From Desulfobacteraceae bacterium (GTDB lineage Bacteria > Desulfobacterota > Desulfobacteria > Desulfobacterales > ETH-SRB1), in assembly GCA_014237365.1 (NCBI GenBank), contig JABZFQ010000286.1, positions 1-40,935 on the forward strand: a DNA stretch of 40,935 nucleotides, written 5' to 3'. Made by a program: the position numbers and the translations under genes. How positions within the stretch are numbered: position 1 is the stretch's first letter; every line of letters starts with the position of its first letter. Under the pieces are notes generated by a model. That model made no database searches. It was not told where the DNA came from and worked only from the letters and a program-made list of their open reading frames with translations. Shown here one piece after another: positions 32,980 through 40,934 of the stretch.

Positions 32980-34053
32980 TCAGTCATTAATCATCTTTAT
33001 ATAATTTACAACCAGATCTCCGACCTCTTTTGTAGTATATCCCATCCTGCCGGCAGCTACGTCTTTTAAATCATCACGCAACACTTTTATAACGCTCTCT
33101 TCGACTATAGAGGCTGCCTCAAGCTCACCGATTGCGACAAGCATAATATTAGCCGCCATTATGGCTGCTATTGGATTTATTACCTGCTTTCCAGTATACT
33201 TAGGAGCAGAGCCTCCAATAGGTTCGAACATTGAAACGCCATCGGGATTTATATTTCCTCCGGCGGCTATACCCATTCCTCCCTGTATAATTGCCGCCAG
33301 GTCGGTGATTATGTCTCCGAACATGTTATCCGTCACAATAACATCGAACCATTCCGGATTTTTAACCATCCACATACATACTGCATCAACATGTGCATAA
33401 TCCTTTTCTATATCAGGATACTCTTCTCCAATCTCGTTAAAAACTCTTTCCCAAAGATCAAAAGCAAAAGTAAGTACGTTGGTCTTTCCGCAAAGGGTCA
33501 GTCTTTTGGCTTTATTGCGTTTCCTGCAATATTCAAACGCGTATCTGATACATCTTTCGACACCTTTACGTGTATTTATTGACTCCTGCACCGCAACTTC
33601 ATCTGCAGTTCCCCGCTTTAAGCAACCGCCTGCACCGGCATAAAGTCCCTCAGTATTTTCACGAACAACCACGAAATCAATATCCTCAGGGCCTTTGTCT
33701 TTCAAAGGAGTTTTTACTCCTTCATATAACTTGACGGGTCTTAAGTTAATATACTGATCAAAATGAAATCTGAGTTTTAAAAGAATACCTTTTTCAAGAA
33801 TTCCAGGTTTAACATCCGGATGACCTATGGCACCTAAATATATTGCATCAAAGTTTGCCAGTGACTCAAGTACGCTATCCGGCAAAATTTCTCCGGTTGC
33901 CTTGTAATGATCACCGCCTAAATTATAATTGGTAAATTTCAGTCTAAAACCGCATTTGTCTGCCACGGTCTCCATAACCTTGATTCCTTCTGCTACGACT
34001 TCCGGCCCTGTACCATCTCCTGGAATTACAGCTATTTTATATTCTTTTGACAT
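32980..34053 (-). CDS. leuB: 3-isopropylmalate dehydrogenase family
   Basis: LeuB oxidises 3-isopropylmalate in leucine synthesis. The 357-residue protein shows the GDGTGPEV N-terminus, LRFHFDQYINLRPVKL, RENTEGLYAG, the metal-binding VTDNMFGDIITD and the NAD-binding EPIGGSAPKYTGK. The family also includes tartrate and homoisocitrate dehydrogenases, which I cannot exclude. leuB upstream of asd is a frequent arrangement and favours LeuB. AGGAG lies six bases before the ATG. Confidence 0.88.
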   Translation of the reverse strand: MSKEYKIAVIPGDGTGPEVVAEGIKVMETVADKCGFRLKFTNYNLGGDHYKATGEILPDSVLESLANFDAIYLGAIGHPDVKPGILEKGILLKLRFHFDQYINLRPVKLYEGVKTPLKDKGPEDIDFVVVRENTEGLYAGAGGCLKRGTADEVAVQESINTRKGVERCIRYAFEYCRKRNKAKRLTLCGKTNVLTFAFDLWERVFNEIGEEYPDIEKDYAHVDAVCMWMVKNPEWFDVIVTDNMFGDIITDLAAIIQGGMGIAAGGNINPDGVSMFEPIGGSAPKYTGKQVINPIAAIMAANIMLVAIGELEAASIVEESVIKVLRDDLKDVAAGRMGYTTKEVGDLVVNYIKMIND

Positions 34054-34083
34054 CACAACTCCTGTATAAATAAATACGGAACA

Positions 34084-34171
34084 TTGAAATTAGAAAATAG
34101 AAATTGGAAATTTGGCCTTCATGCTTTTCTACTGTTCTTCCAAATTTCCAATTTCTATTTTCTAATTTCAA
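34084..34171 (+). repeat. Hairpin repeat with perfect 32-bp stem
   Basis: TTGAAATTAGAAAATAGAAA..., 34084-34115, is the exact reverse complement of 34140-34171, around a 24-bp spacer with CTTCATGCTTTT. It lies between pssA and leuB, 30 bp upstream of the leuB start, and would form a 32-bp stem in the transcript. A degenerate copy is at 9775-9836. CCGTAAACCGTTAC follows at 34174-34187. Confidence 0.85.
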
Positions 34172-34187
34172 GCCGTAAACCGTTACG

Positions 34188-34973
34188 TTATAGAGAATTC
34201 GAAATCTGTTTATCAATTTTGTGGATTTCAGCTTTTTCCTGCTTTGAATGTCTCATAAGCCTTATAGTCTTGAAGGGACCTGAAATTAGATATACAACTC
34301 CTAAAAGGAACAGGGCAATGGATGGCTGTGCTGCTATAAAAATCAAAATCAGTATAATTGCAACAAGAACATTGAAATTCATCTTTCTAAACAGCTCAGG
34401 TTGTTTAAAACAATCGTATTTTATGGTGCTGACCATTAAAAAAGAAAGAATATAAAGCATTATAAGGGGTAATCTACAGTTAGAAGTACCTGCTATGCCG
34501 AATTTATTATAGAACAAAACAGCGGTAGCAGCCATACCGGCAGCAGCCGGTATCGGAAGGCCTGTAAAGTAATCGCTGTGCACTGTATCAACACGTGAAT
34601 TGAAACGTGCCAGGCGAAGAGCCCCGCAAATCATAAATAAAAATGCAGCCAGCCAACCAATCCTTCCCATGGGTTTAAGAGCCCATAAATACATCATCAC
34701 CCCTGGAGCAAGTCCAAAGGATACGAGATCCGCAAGAGAATCGTATTCAACACCAAATTTGCTGGTGGTATTAGTAGCCCTGGCGATTTTGCCATCAAGC
34801 ATATCAAATACCACGGCGATAATAATAGCTATAGCCGATGTAACATATTTACCCTCTATTGAAGCAATAATGGCATAGAATCCGCAGAAAATATTTAAAG
34901 ATGTAAATATGTTAGGCAGAATGTATATTCCGCGCCTCGGCTTGTCTTTATTAGTTCTTTTCTTTCTTTTCAT
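34188..34973 (-). CDS. pssA: CDP-diacylglycerol-serine O-phosphatidyltransferase
   Basis: PssA makes phosphatidylserine from CDP-diacylglycerol and serine in the inner membrane. The 261-residue protein has about eight hydrophobic segments. The full CDP-alcohol phosphotransferase motif is present (Asp57, Asp60, Gly61, Ala64, Arg65, Gly74, Asp78, Asp82). It is the type II enzyme, unlike E. coli PssA. Its start overlaps the psd stop by 23 bp, so the two are translationally linked and act in sequence to make phosphatidylethanolamine. Confidence 0.95.
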   Translation of the reverse strand: MKRKKRTNKDKPRRGIYILPNIFTSLNIFCGFYAIIASIEGKYVTSAIAIIIAVVFDMLDGKIARATNTTSKFGVEYDSLADLVSFGLAPGVMMYLWALKPMGRIGWLAAFLFMICGALRLARFNSRVDTVHSDYFTGLPIPAAAGMAATAVLFYNKFGIAGTSNCRLPLIMLYILSFLMVSTIKYDCFKQPELFRKMNFNVLVAIILILIFIAAQPSIALFLLGVVYLISGPFKTIRLMRHSKQEKAEIHKIDKQISNSL

Positions 34974-35643
34974 GTCTTAAATATCCCAAAATAGATGTGC
35001 CGGCTTTAACCTTATCCCCAACTGTAACATTAAGTTCCGCATCATCGGGCAGATAAATATCAAGTCTTGATCCAAAACATATCATACCCAAGCGTTCACC
35101 GCGGGCTACCCTGTCCCCCTTCTGCAACTTGCATATAATACGCCTTGCGATAAGCCCTGCAATCTGAACAACACATATTTCCCGGCCGTCTCCTGTCTTA
35201 ATAAAAATCGCATTATGTTCATTATCCCTTGAGGCCTTATCCAGGTTTGCGGAAAAAAATTTTCCAGGATAATAACTTACTTTTTCAACTTCCCCTTCAT
35301 GCGGGATACGATTTACATGCACATTAAAAACCGACATAAAAACGCTTATCTTCTGACACCTGCCTTCAAAAAAAGGACTGCTGTCCTCTTGCCCGGCTAT
35401 AATAACTTTTCCATCAGCCGGTGATACAATAGCATCGTAATTTTTCGGTATAACCCGGTCAGGATCCCTGAAAAAATAGCAAATGGAAAAAGTAACCGCA
35501 AGACCTGTCAGCGCGGGAACAGTCAGCCCCAAAAGGGCAAAAATACCTGTAGTAAAGGCCGAAGCAAATATCAAAGGATATCCAGCTTTTGCTACAGGAA
35601 ATGCGACTTGACTCGGAGGATCAGACCAGAAGTATTTATTCAT
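34951..35643 (-). CDS. psd: Phosphatidylserine decarboxylase proenzyme
   Basis: Psd converts phosphatidylserine to phosphatidylethanolamine. The 230-residue protein is the short archaeal/type form, with one or two N-terminal helices (about 23-55) and SPADGKV. The self-cleavage site FGSRLD has Ser192 as the future pyruvoyl group. The final residues overlap the pssA start. The AAGAAAGG ribosome site sits in the loop of a small palindrome. Confidence 0.95.
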   Translation of the reverse strand: MNKYFWSDPPSQVAFPVAKAGYPLIFASAFTTGIFALLGLTVPALTGLAVTFSICYFFRDPDRVIPKNYDAIVSPADGKVIIAGQEDSSPFFEGRCQKISVFMSVFNVHVNRIPHEGEVEKVSYYPGKFFSANLDKASRDNEHNAIFIKTGDGREICVVQIAGLIARRIICKLQKGDRVARGERLGMICFGSRLDIYLPDDAELNVTVGDKVKAGTSILGYLRHEKKEKN

Positions 35644-35674
35644 TTGATATATACCTTTCTTAAGTTTATATCAA
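35644..35674 (-). promoter_or_regulatory. Palindrome enclosing the psd ribosome-binding site
   Basis: TTGATATA and TATATCAA (35644-35651 and 35667-35674) are perfect inverted repeats. The 15-nt loop contains AAGAAAGG, and the ATG follows the stem directly. It may be an operator or a weak RNA hairpin, but it is AT-only and could be chance. Confidence 0.35.
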
Positions 35675-35689
35675 TATCAATTAATAATG

Positions 35690-36364
35690 TCAATGATTAC
35701 AAAATGAGGATTTTCGTATATAATTAGGTGTAAATAAGCTGTTATCATCTGTATCATTTGTATCAAATTTAGCCATACTTATATTAGCCACAGTAGAAGC
35801 CCTGATTGTGTTTTGATAGAGTGGTGCGAAATGTGCCAAATCACCTATCTGATCTTTAATTTTATTTTGATAAATTTTAGCGCCGTCACCAACAAACAAA
35901 CATGGCTCATTTATATCACAAACAGCCTGTACAGGACTAATCGCCTGTTCCCTAAGTTCCTTTTTCAAATGTCCGTTTTCAAACCTGTATCGTGAAAAAT
36001 ACACCTCTTCTTTACGAGCATCTAATAACGGGCTAACGAGATATGAAGAAAAGCAGCACTGCATGGCAAGAGAATCAAGGCTTGAAACACCCACAACAGG
36101 TTTGCCGGATGCCATAGCAAAACCCTTTATCGAACTAATACCTATTCGCAGACCGGTAAAGCTCCCTGGCCCTCTTGTTACCGCAAATCCATCTATTTCA
36201 AATACAGTTAACCCTGACAAATGCAATACTGTATCTATCATCTCCATTAAATGTTTTGAATGGGTTTGTTCGATAAATAGAGTAGTCTCGGCTATAATTG
36301 ATTCTTTCTCAACAATGGCAACGCTACAACTTTTTGTAGCTGTATCTACAGCGAGTATTCTCAT
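35690..36364 (-). CDS. tsaB: tRNA threonylcarbamoyladenosine synthesis protein TsaB
   Basis: TsaB pairs with TsaD (and TsaE) to place the t6A modification at position 37 of ANN-reading tRNAs. The 224-residue protein has ILAVDTATKSCSVAI (about 3-17), HSKHLMEMI and TRGPGSFTGLRIG, all typical of TsaB. The C-terminal third diverges as usual. It lies between lon and psd on the same strand. Confidence 0.95.
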   Translation of the reverse strand: MRILAVDTATKSCSVAIVEKESIIAETTLFIEQTHSKHLMEMIDTVLHLSGLTVFEIDGFAVTRGPGSFTGLRIGISSIKGFAMASGKPVVGVSSLDSLAMQCCFSSYLVSPLLDARKEEVYFSRYRFENGHLKKELREQAISPVQAVCDINEPCLFVGDGAKIYQNKIKDQIGDLAHFAPLYQNTIRASTVANISMAKFDTNDTDDNSLFTPNYIRKSSFCNH

Positions 36365-36471
36365 AATTTATCGCATAAAGCACGGTCGATGCTGCAATGA
36401 AGTTTTGTTAAATTCTCTTTTACTGCAACAAAGCGCTTGAACATGTATACAGATCGATATGTGGTCTTTCC

Positions 36472-36519
36472 CACTTTCTCACTTTCTCACTTTCTCACTT
36501 TCTCACTTTCTCACTTTCT
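36472..36519. repeat. 8-bp microsatellite CACTTTCT x6 at the lon stop
   Basis: Six perfect head-to-tail copies of CACTTTCT. The lon stop codon (36503-36505) falls inside the tract, so changes in copy number would alter only the last few residues of Lon. Confidence 0.9.
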
Positions 36520-38914
36520 TTGCCCCACTGCCCTTAAGCTTAAAGCCCTCAATTACAACTGGCAGTACCTCATCCATATGTTTTACAGGAATGAATTTGA
36601 TTTTACGCTTTACATTTGAGGGAAGTTCTACAATATCCTTTTTATTCTTTTCAGGAATTAGTACAGTACAAATTCCAGCTCTCAAAGCACCCAAAGCTTT
36701 TTCTTTCAAGCCTCCTATCGGAAGGACTCTTCCTCTAAGCGTAATTTCTCCAGTCATAGCAATATCCTTGCTGACCGGCTTATTGGTCAGAACAGAAATG
36801 AGGGCGGTAGCCATAACAATTCCTGCAGAAGGACCATCTTTTGGTATCGCACCGGCCGGGACATGTATGTGCACATCAAAATTCTCAAGAAAATTTTCTT
36901 TTAATCCAAAAGAAGAAAGATTTGCTCTGGCGTAACTTACAGCAGCGCGGGCAGATTCCTGCATTACCTCCCCGAGCTGCCCGGTAATAATCAAGTCACC
37001 CTTGCCTTGCATTAAAGATGCCTCCACATACAGGACCTCTCCACCGGCATGAGTCCATGCAAGCCCGATAGATACTCCAACCTGACTCTCCTGCTGATCC
37101 ATCTCAGGATAATATTTGTGTACACCTAGATACTTATGCAAATTTGTCCTTGTAATATTAAAAGGACCTTTTTCTTTTTCAGCTATCTTACGTGCCACCT
37201 TGCGACATATTGCCCCAAGCTCACGTTCAAGATTCCTCAAACCTGCCTCAGATGTGTATTCATTTATAATCTGGAGCAATGCATTCGGACTGATGGAAAT
37301 ATTCTTTGGCTTTAAGCCGTTTTCCTTAATCTGACGCGGCAGAAGATGCATCTCAGTAATAACCTTCTTTTCCTCCTCAGTGTATCCTGAAAGATTAATA
37401 ACTTCCATTCTGTCAAGAAGTGCTGAAGGGATTGTATCTGTTAAATTGGCGGTAAGTATAAACATTACCTTGGAAAGATCAAAAGGTAAGTTCAGGTAGT
37501 GATCACTGAATTCAAAGTTTTGCTCCGGATCAAGAGCTTCTAATAAAGCAGAAGAAGGATCGCCTCGAAAATCAGAGCCCACTTTGTCAATCTCATCCAT
37601 CATAAAAACAGGGTTGTTTGAGCCGCATTGCTTCAAACTCTGTAGTATACGACCAGGCATTGACCCTATATATGTGCGGCGATGGCCTCTAATTTCTGCT
37701 TCATCTCGAATTCCACCGAGAGAAATACGGACGAATTTACGCTTCATCGCATTGGCAATAGCTCTCCCCAAAGAAGTCTTCCCCACGCCGGGAGGCCCGA
37801 CAAAACATAGAATAGGACCTTTCATTTTTGGGTTTAGCCTGCGAACACTCAAATATTCAAGTATCCGATCTTTCACCTTGTACAGAGCGTAGTGATTCTT
37901 GTCCAATATTTTTTTCGCATTCAATATATCAATCACATCTTTGGTTTTTTTATCCCATGGCAGATCAACCAGCCAGTCCAGATAACTCCGTACAACTGAA
38001 GCTTCAGCAGAATCAGGATGCATCTGTTCCAGGCGCTTTAACTGCTTTGCAGCCTCTTTCCCAGCCCCCTTGGGCATTCTGGAACTCTTGATCCTTTTCT
38101 TGTAATCATCTATCTCTTCAGCTTTTTCATCATGCTCGCCCAGTTCCTTGTGGATAGCCCTAACCTGCTCTCTTAAAAAATAATCGCGCTGGCTCTTAGA
38201 AATTTCATCCTTGACATCAGATTGAATCCTTGCCTGTATCTCAGAAAGTTCAACTTCACGTGAAAGCAGGTCATTAACTTGTTTAAGACGTTCCACAGGA
38301 TCTACCAGTTCAAGCAGAACCTGTGACTCCTCAATTTTCAGTCTAAGATTAGATGATACAAGATCTGCCAGCTTGCCTGGATCATCTATGCTTTCCAGAA
38401 TGGTACCAACATCGCCGCTTAATTCTCCTCGAAAAGCCAAAATCTTCTCTGAATTCTCTCGTACATTCCTCATCAGAGCTTCAATCTCCATATTGACCGC
38501 TTCCGTCGTATTTTCTTTAATAAGTTCAGTCTTTACGCGATAATAAGCTTTGTTCCTGAGATATGTCACAATTTTTGCCTTGGCTACACCTTGCACAAGG
38601 GCTTTTACACTGCCGTCAGGCAGTTTCAACATCCGCAGAATCCGACCAACTGTTCCAATCGTGTAAATTTCATCCTTTTTAGGATCCTCAACACTCGAAT
38701 TCTTTTGCGTAACCAACAATAAATAGCCGTCTTTTATTACGGCTGCTTCCACCGCTCGCACTGATTTCTCACGACCGACGAAAAGAGGAATAAGCATCCC
38801 TGTAAAAATCACAACATCCCGTATAGGCATTAAAGGAAGAATCCCGGGTATTTTTATATCCCTTTCATCTTCTTCAATAATACTTATCAAATCATCTTTG
38901 TCTGTTTCACCCAT
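36503..38914 (-). CDS. lon: ATP-dependent Lon protease
   Basis: Lon degrades misfolded and regulatory proteins in the cytoplasm. The 803-residue LonA has the N-terminal substrate domain (LPLMPIRDVVIFTGMLIPL), a central coiled coil, Walker A GPPGVGKT (373-380), and the C-terminal Ser-Lys protease with PKDGPSAG (Ser696) and GLKEKALGA. Its length is normal. The C-terminal residues (KGSGAKKVRK) run into an 8-bp repeat that contains the stop. A good promoter candidate lies upstream at 39078-39105. Confidence 0.97.
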   Translation of the reverse strand: MGETDKDDLISIIEEDERDIKIPGILPLMPIRDVVIFTGMLIPLFVGREKSVRAVEAAVIKDGYLLLVTQKNSSVEDPKKDEIYTIGTVGRILRMLKLPDGSVKALVQGVAKAKIVTYLRNKAYYRVKTELIKENTTEAVNMEIEALMRNVRENSEKILAFRGELSGDVGTILESIDDPGKLADLVSSNLRLKIEESQVLLELVDPVERLKQVNDLLSREVELSEIQARIQSDVKDEISKSQRDYFLREQVRAIHKELGEHDEKAEEIDDYKKRIKSSRMPKGAGKEAAKQLKRLEQMHPDSAEASVVRSYLDWLVDLPWDKKTKDVIDILNAKKILDKNHYALYKVKDRILEYLSVRRLNPKMKGPILCFVGPPGVGKTSLGRAIANAMKRKFVRISLGGIRDEAEIRGHRRTYIGSMPGRILQSLKQCGSNNPVFMMDEIDKVGSDFRGDPSSALLEALDPEQNFEFSDHYLNLPFDLSKVMFILTANLTDTIPSALLDRMEVINLSGYTEEEKKVITEMHLLPRQIKENGLKPKNISISPNALLQIINEYTSEAGLRNLERELGAICRKVARKIAEKEKGPFNITRTNLHKYLGVHKYYPEMDQQESQVGVSIGLAWTHAGGEVLYVEASLMQGKGDLIITGQLGEVMQESARAAVSYARANLSSFGLKENFLENFDVHIHVPAGAIPKDGPSAGIVMATALISVLTNKPVSKDIAMTGEITLRGRVLPIGGLKEKALGALRAGICTVLIPEKNKKDIVELPSNVKRKIKFIPVKHMDEVLPVVIEGFKLKGSGAKKVRK

Positions 38915-39077
38915 TGTTTCACCTGTTTGACCTTAGTTTCGCTTCGCTCACAATTGATCGAGTAGTTGATTGGTCGAGTCGTTCAAGGACCCTTATAAGT
39001 CGACGACTCAACCATTTTCCCACTCAACTCAGGTTTAACGATATCTGTAAATTATGTTTAAAATGTGTTAATCTAAC

Positions 39078-39105
39078 AATATATAACATTATTTTTCTTT
39101 GACAA
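39078..39105 (-). promoter_or_regulatory. Candidate lon promoter
   Basis: On the minus strand TTGTCA (39100-39105) is followed after 16 bp by TATATT (39078-39083), about 165 bp before the lon start. Other parts of the gap hold CGAGTAGTTGATTGGTCGAG (38958-38977) and partial inverted matches. No heat-shock box is clear. Confidence 0.4.
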
Positions 39106-39135
39106 TATCAACCTTGATTTTTTATAAAACAAACC

Positions 39136-39321
39136 TAAGGAACGTGGACGAAATAACTTCCCCAACTATGCATCACAGCTTCAGGCCGCCTTTGTTTGAT
39201 CTCAGATCACAAAATTATTGAAATAGCTCGCTATTCCTTCAACTTTTGTGATCTGAGATCAAACAAATTCGACCCAAATCTGTGCGCCTACTTGGGGAAG
39301 TTATTTCGTCCACGTTCCTAA
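39136..39321 (-). mobile_element. GGAACG foldback element, complete
   Basis: A 186-bp copy between the divergent lon and pilD genes, centre variant AATAGCTCGCTATT, with near-perfect ends TAAGGAACGTGGACGAA and TTCGTCCACGTTCCTAA. Confidence 0.93.
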
Positions 39322-39388
39322 CAAATTTTACATGACAAAAGACTATGTTTCAGGGTAATATCTCAAAAACAAACAAAGAGGGCTGAAT

Positions 39389-40156
39389 ATGTTAATCTAC
39401 CTAATTGAAATATTAATTTTTATATTTGGAATTTGTATAGGAAGTTTTATGAATGTATGCATATACAGGTTGCCCGCATCAAAATCAATTATAAATCCGG
39501 CCCGTTCTATATGCCCGAACTGCGGAAATATTATAAGATCTTATGACAATATTCCTGTTTTAAGTTATCTGTGGCTTAAAGGAAAATGCCGCCATTGTAA
39601 TTCTCCTATAGTCTTTCGTTACCTTTTGGTTGAATTGACAGGAGGTTTTTTTGCACTTTGTATATATTTCAAGTTTGGAATTACAATTGAAGCATTTGTG
39701 TACTATGCCTTAATTTCATCACTGCTTGTGATTACCTTCATTGATATTGATCATCAGATAATACCGGACGTCATTACACTTCCAAGTATACCGATCTTCT
39801 TTTTTGCATCATTTACCCTTGCAGCAATCACCTGCAAAGACTCTTTGCTGGGAATACTGGCCGGCGGCGGAAGCCTTTTATTAATTGCAGTAACATACAA
39901 CCTTCTTACTAAAAAAGAAGGCATGGGAGGTGGAGACATCAAGCTTCTGGCAATGATAGGAGCTGCCTTAGGATGGAAAGGCGTTCTCTTTACAATATTT
40001 ATTGGTTCCGCCATCGGAACTCTGGTGGGAATAGTTTTAATGTTGCGCACACGCAAAGGTTTAAAACTCGCTATTCCCTTCGGCCCGTTTCTGTCAATGG
40101 GCGCAATTATCTATATCTTCTTTGGTTCCAGTATTATAAACTGGTATCTCAAATGA
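39389..40156 (+). CDS. pilD: Prepilin peptidase/N-methyltransferase PilD
   Basis: PilD cleaves the leader of type IV pilins in the inner membrane and methylates the new N-terminus. The 255-residue aspartyl protease has the cytoplasmic zinc loop with Cys42, Cys45, Cys67 and Cys70, the FIDID block (117-121) and GMGGGDIKLL with Asp183. About eight helices are predicted. It is the partner of the pilT genes at 11-14 kb, though no pilin is in the window. The stop is one base from that of the convergent antitoxin gene. Confidence 0.95.
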   Translation: MLIYLIEILIFIFGICIGSFMNVCIYRLPASKSIINPARSICPNCGNIIRSYDNIPVLSYLWLKGKCRHCNSPIVFRYLLVELTGGFFALCIYFKFGITIEAFVYYALISSLLVITFIDIDHQIIPDVITLPSIPIFFFASFTLAAITCKDSLLGILAGGGSLLLIAVTYNLLTKKEGMGGGDIKLLAMIGAALGWKGVLFTIFIGSAIGTLVGIVLMLRTRKGLKLAIPFGPFLSMGAIIYIFFGSSIINWYLK

Positions 40157-40157
40157 A

Positions 40158-40415
40158 CTACCCTGCGGCAAGCTTCGATGAATGTGCGATATGCGTAATT
40201 TCTTCCGCATGTTCCTTTTCCAGCTCATCAAGTATTTTTTCACCAGCAAATCTGCCGTACAAATTATCAACAGGCATTTTTCTTATGGGGGTAAGAACTA
40301 TATTATTTTTATTGAGGCGAACACGAAAAAAAGTTCCAGGCTCAATTTTCAGCTTGGCCCTTACCTCCTTTGGCACGACCAACTGGCCTTTAGAGGATAT
40401 TTTTGTTACTAATAT
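40158..40415 (-). CDS. AbrB/VapB-type antitoxin, apparently orphan, ATA start
   Basis: The N-terminal half (LVTKISSKGQLVVPKEVRAKL) is an AbrB/SpoVT swapped-hairpin DNA-binding domain. The tail LYGRFAGEKILDELEKEHAEE is like VapB antitoxins that neutralise PIN toxins. The frame holds the complete domain only if translation begins at ATA (40415), which lies five bases after GGAGGT. The first conventional start is TTG at 40382, which would cut the DNA-binding domain. The toxin gene expected downstream is absent, because pilD's end lies there. So this is either a solitary regulator or a decaying remnant. Length is 85 residues from ATA. Confidence 0.75.
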   Translation of the reverse strand: MLVTKISSKGQLVVPKEVRAKLKIEPGTFFRVRLNKNNIVLTPIRKMPVDNLYGRFAGEKILDELEKEHAEEITHIAHSSKLAAG

Positions 40416-40428
40416 ATCTTACCTCCCA

Positions 40429-40443
40429 TTAGGTTTTACCTAA
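40429..40443 (-). promoter_or_regulatory. Candidate operator of the antitoxin gene
   Basis: TTAGGT-TTT-ACCTAA is a perfect palindrome just upstream of the GGAGGT ribosome site. It overlaps a possible -10 box (TATATT on the minus strand). Antitoxins commonly bind such palindromes. TTACCTAATATAACG (40436-40450) also occurs at 20508-20522, near the SRP RNA gene. Confidence 0.45.
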
Positions 40444-40538
40444 TATAACGTAGGACAGATTTTATATCAACAGCATTTGAAACAGAAATGGAAGTTCATC
40501 GGAAAGCAGGTTTTTCAAGAACAACGATGTAAAGAATT

Positions 40539-40710
40539 GTGACTACTCACGTAGTCAGGCTGAAGCTGTTTAGACTGAAGGCTGAAGGGGTCAGAAGAGC
40601 ACGATTGCCGTACTTTAGCGGAAACATCTGATTCTTGCTCCAAACATGGCTTCAAAATGCGCTTTTTCCTAACAGTCTTCAGCCTTCAGCCTATCCACCT
40701 GAGTAGTTAC
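40539..40710. repeat. Foldback with GTGACTACTCACG ends and GGCTGAA heptads
   Basis: GTGACTACTCACG (40539-40551) is mirrored by CCTGAGTAGTTAC (40698-40710). Next to the ends, GACTGAAGGCTGAAGG is answered by CTTCAGCCTTCAGCC. The arms are again built of 7-bp units (GGCTGAA). The box CCTGAGTAGTTAC is shared with the heptad foldbacks at 18741 and 21798. No gene is seen in 40416-40935. Confidence 0.7.
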
Positions 40711-40798
40711 ATAATATTTTTCTTGTCGATCTTTTTTATTTTTGGTATTTAAGCGGTCAACCGTATAATTACTTGTTCACGAGTGGGCAGAACTGAAA

Positions 40799-40834
40799 AG
40801 ATTGGGGTCAAACCTTAGATTGGGGTCAAACCTT
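40799..40834 (+). repeat. 18-bp direct repeat AGATTGGGGTCAAACCTT x2
   Basis: Two perfect adjacent copies, followed by GATTATTATAATAAAGGG. GGGGTCAAACCTTGATT-type sequences often flank REP-associated (Y1) transposase genes in this phylum, so such a gene may begin beyond the window. Confidence 0.6.
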
Positions 40835-40911
40835 GATTATTATAATAAAGGGCTTGGGACTTGCCTTGACTTCCATAATTGGAAATTGTAGGCTCACCTT
40901 TAAGACGTGTA

Positions 40912-40934
40912 GCTGAGGGTTTTTCTCCCTCAGC
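40912..40934. repeat. GC-rich hairpin at window end
   Basis: GCTGAGGG (40912-40919) and CCCTCAGC (40927-40934) pair perfectly around TTTTTCT. It may be a REP hairpin belonging to the transposase-associated repeat just before it, or a terminator whose tail is cut off. Confidence 0.5.

Noticed and set aside
34084-34455. Plus-strand open frame over the hairpin and pssA end
   Set aside because: It starts in the perfect hairpin repeat and continues as the antisense of pssA.
161-39321. Foldback copies as a CRISPR array
   Set aside because: Spacing is kilobases and irregular, units are about 185 bp and palindromic, and no cas genes are present.
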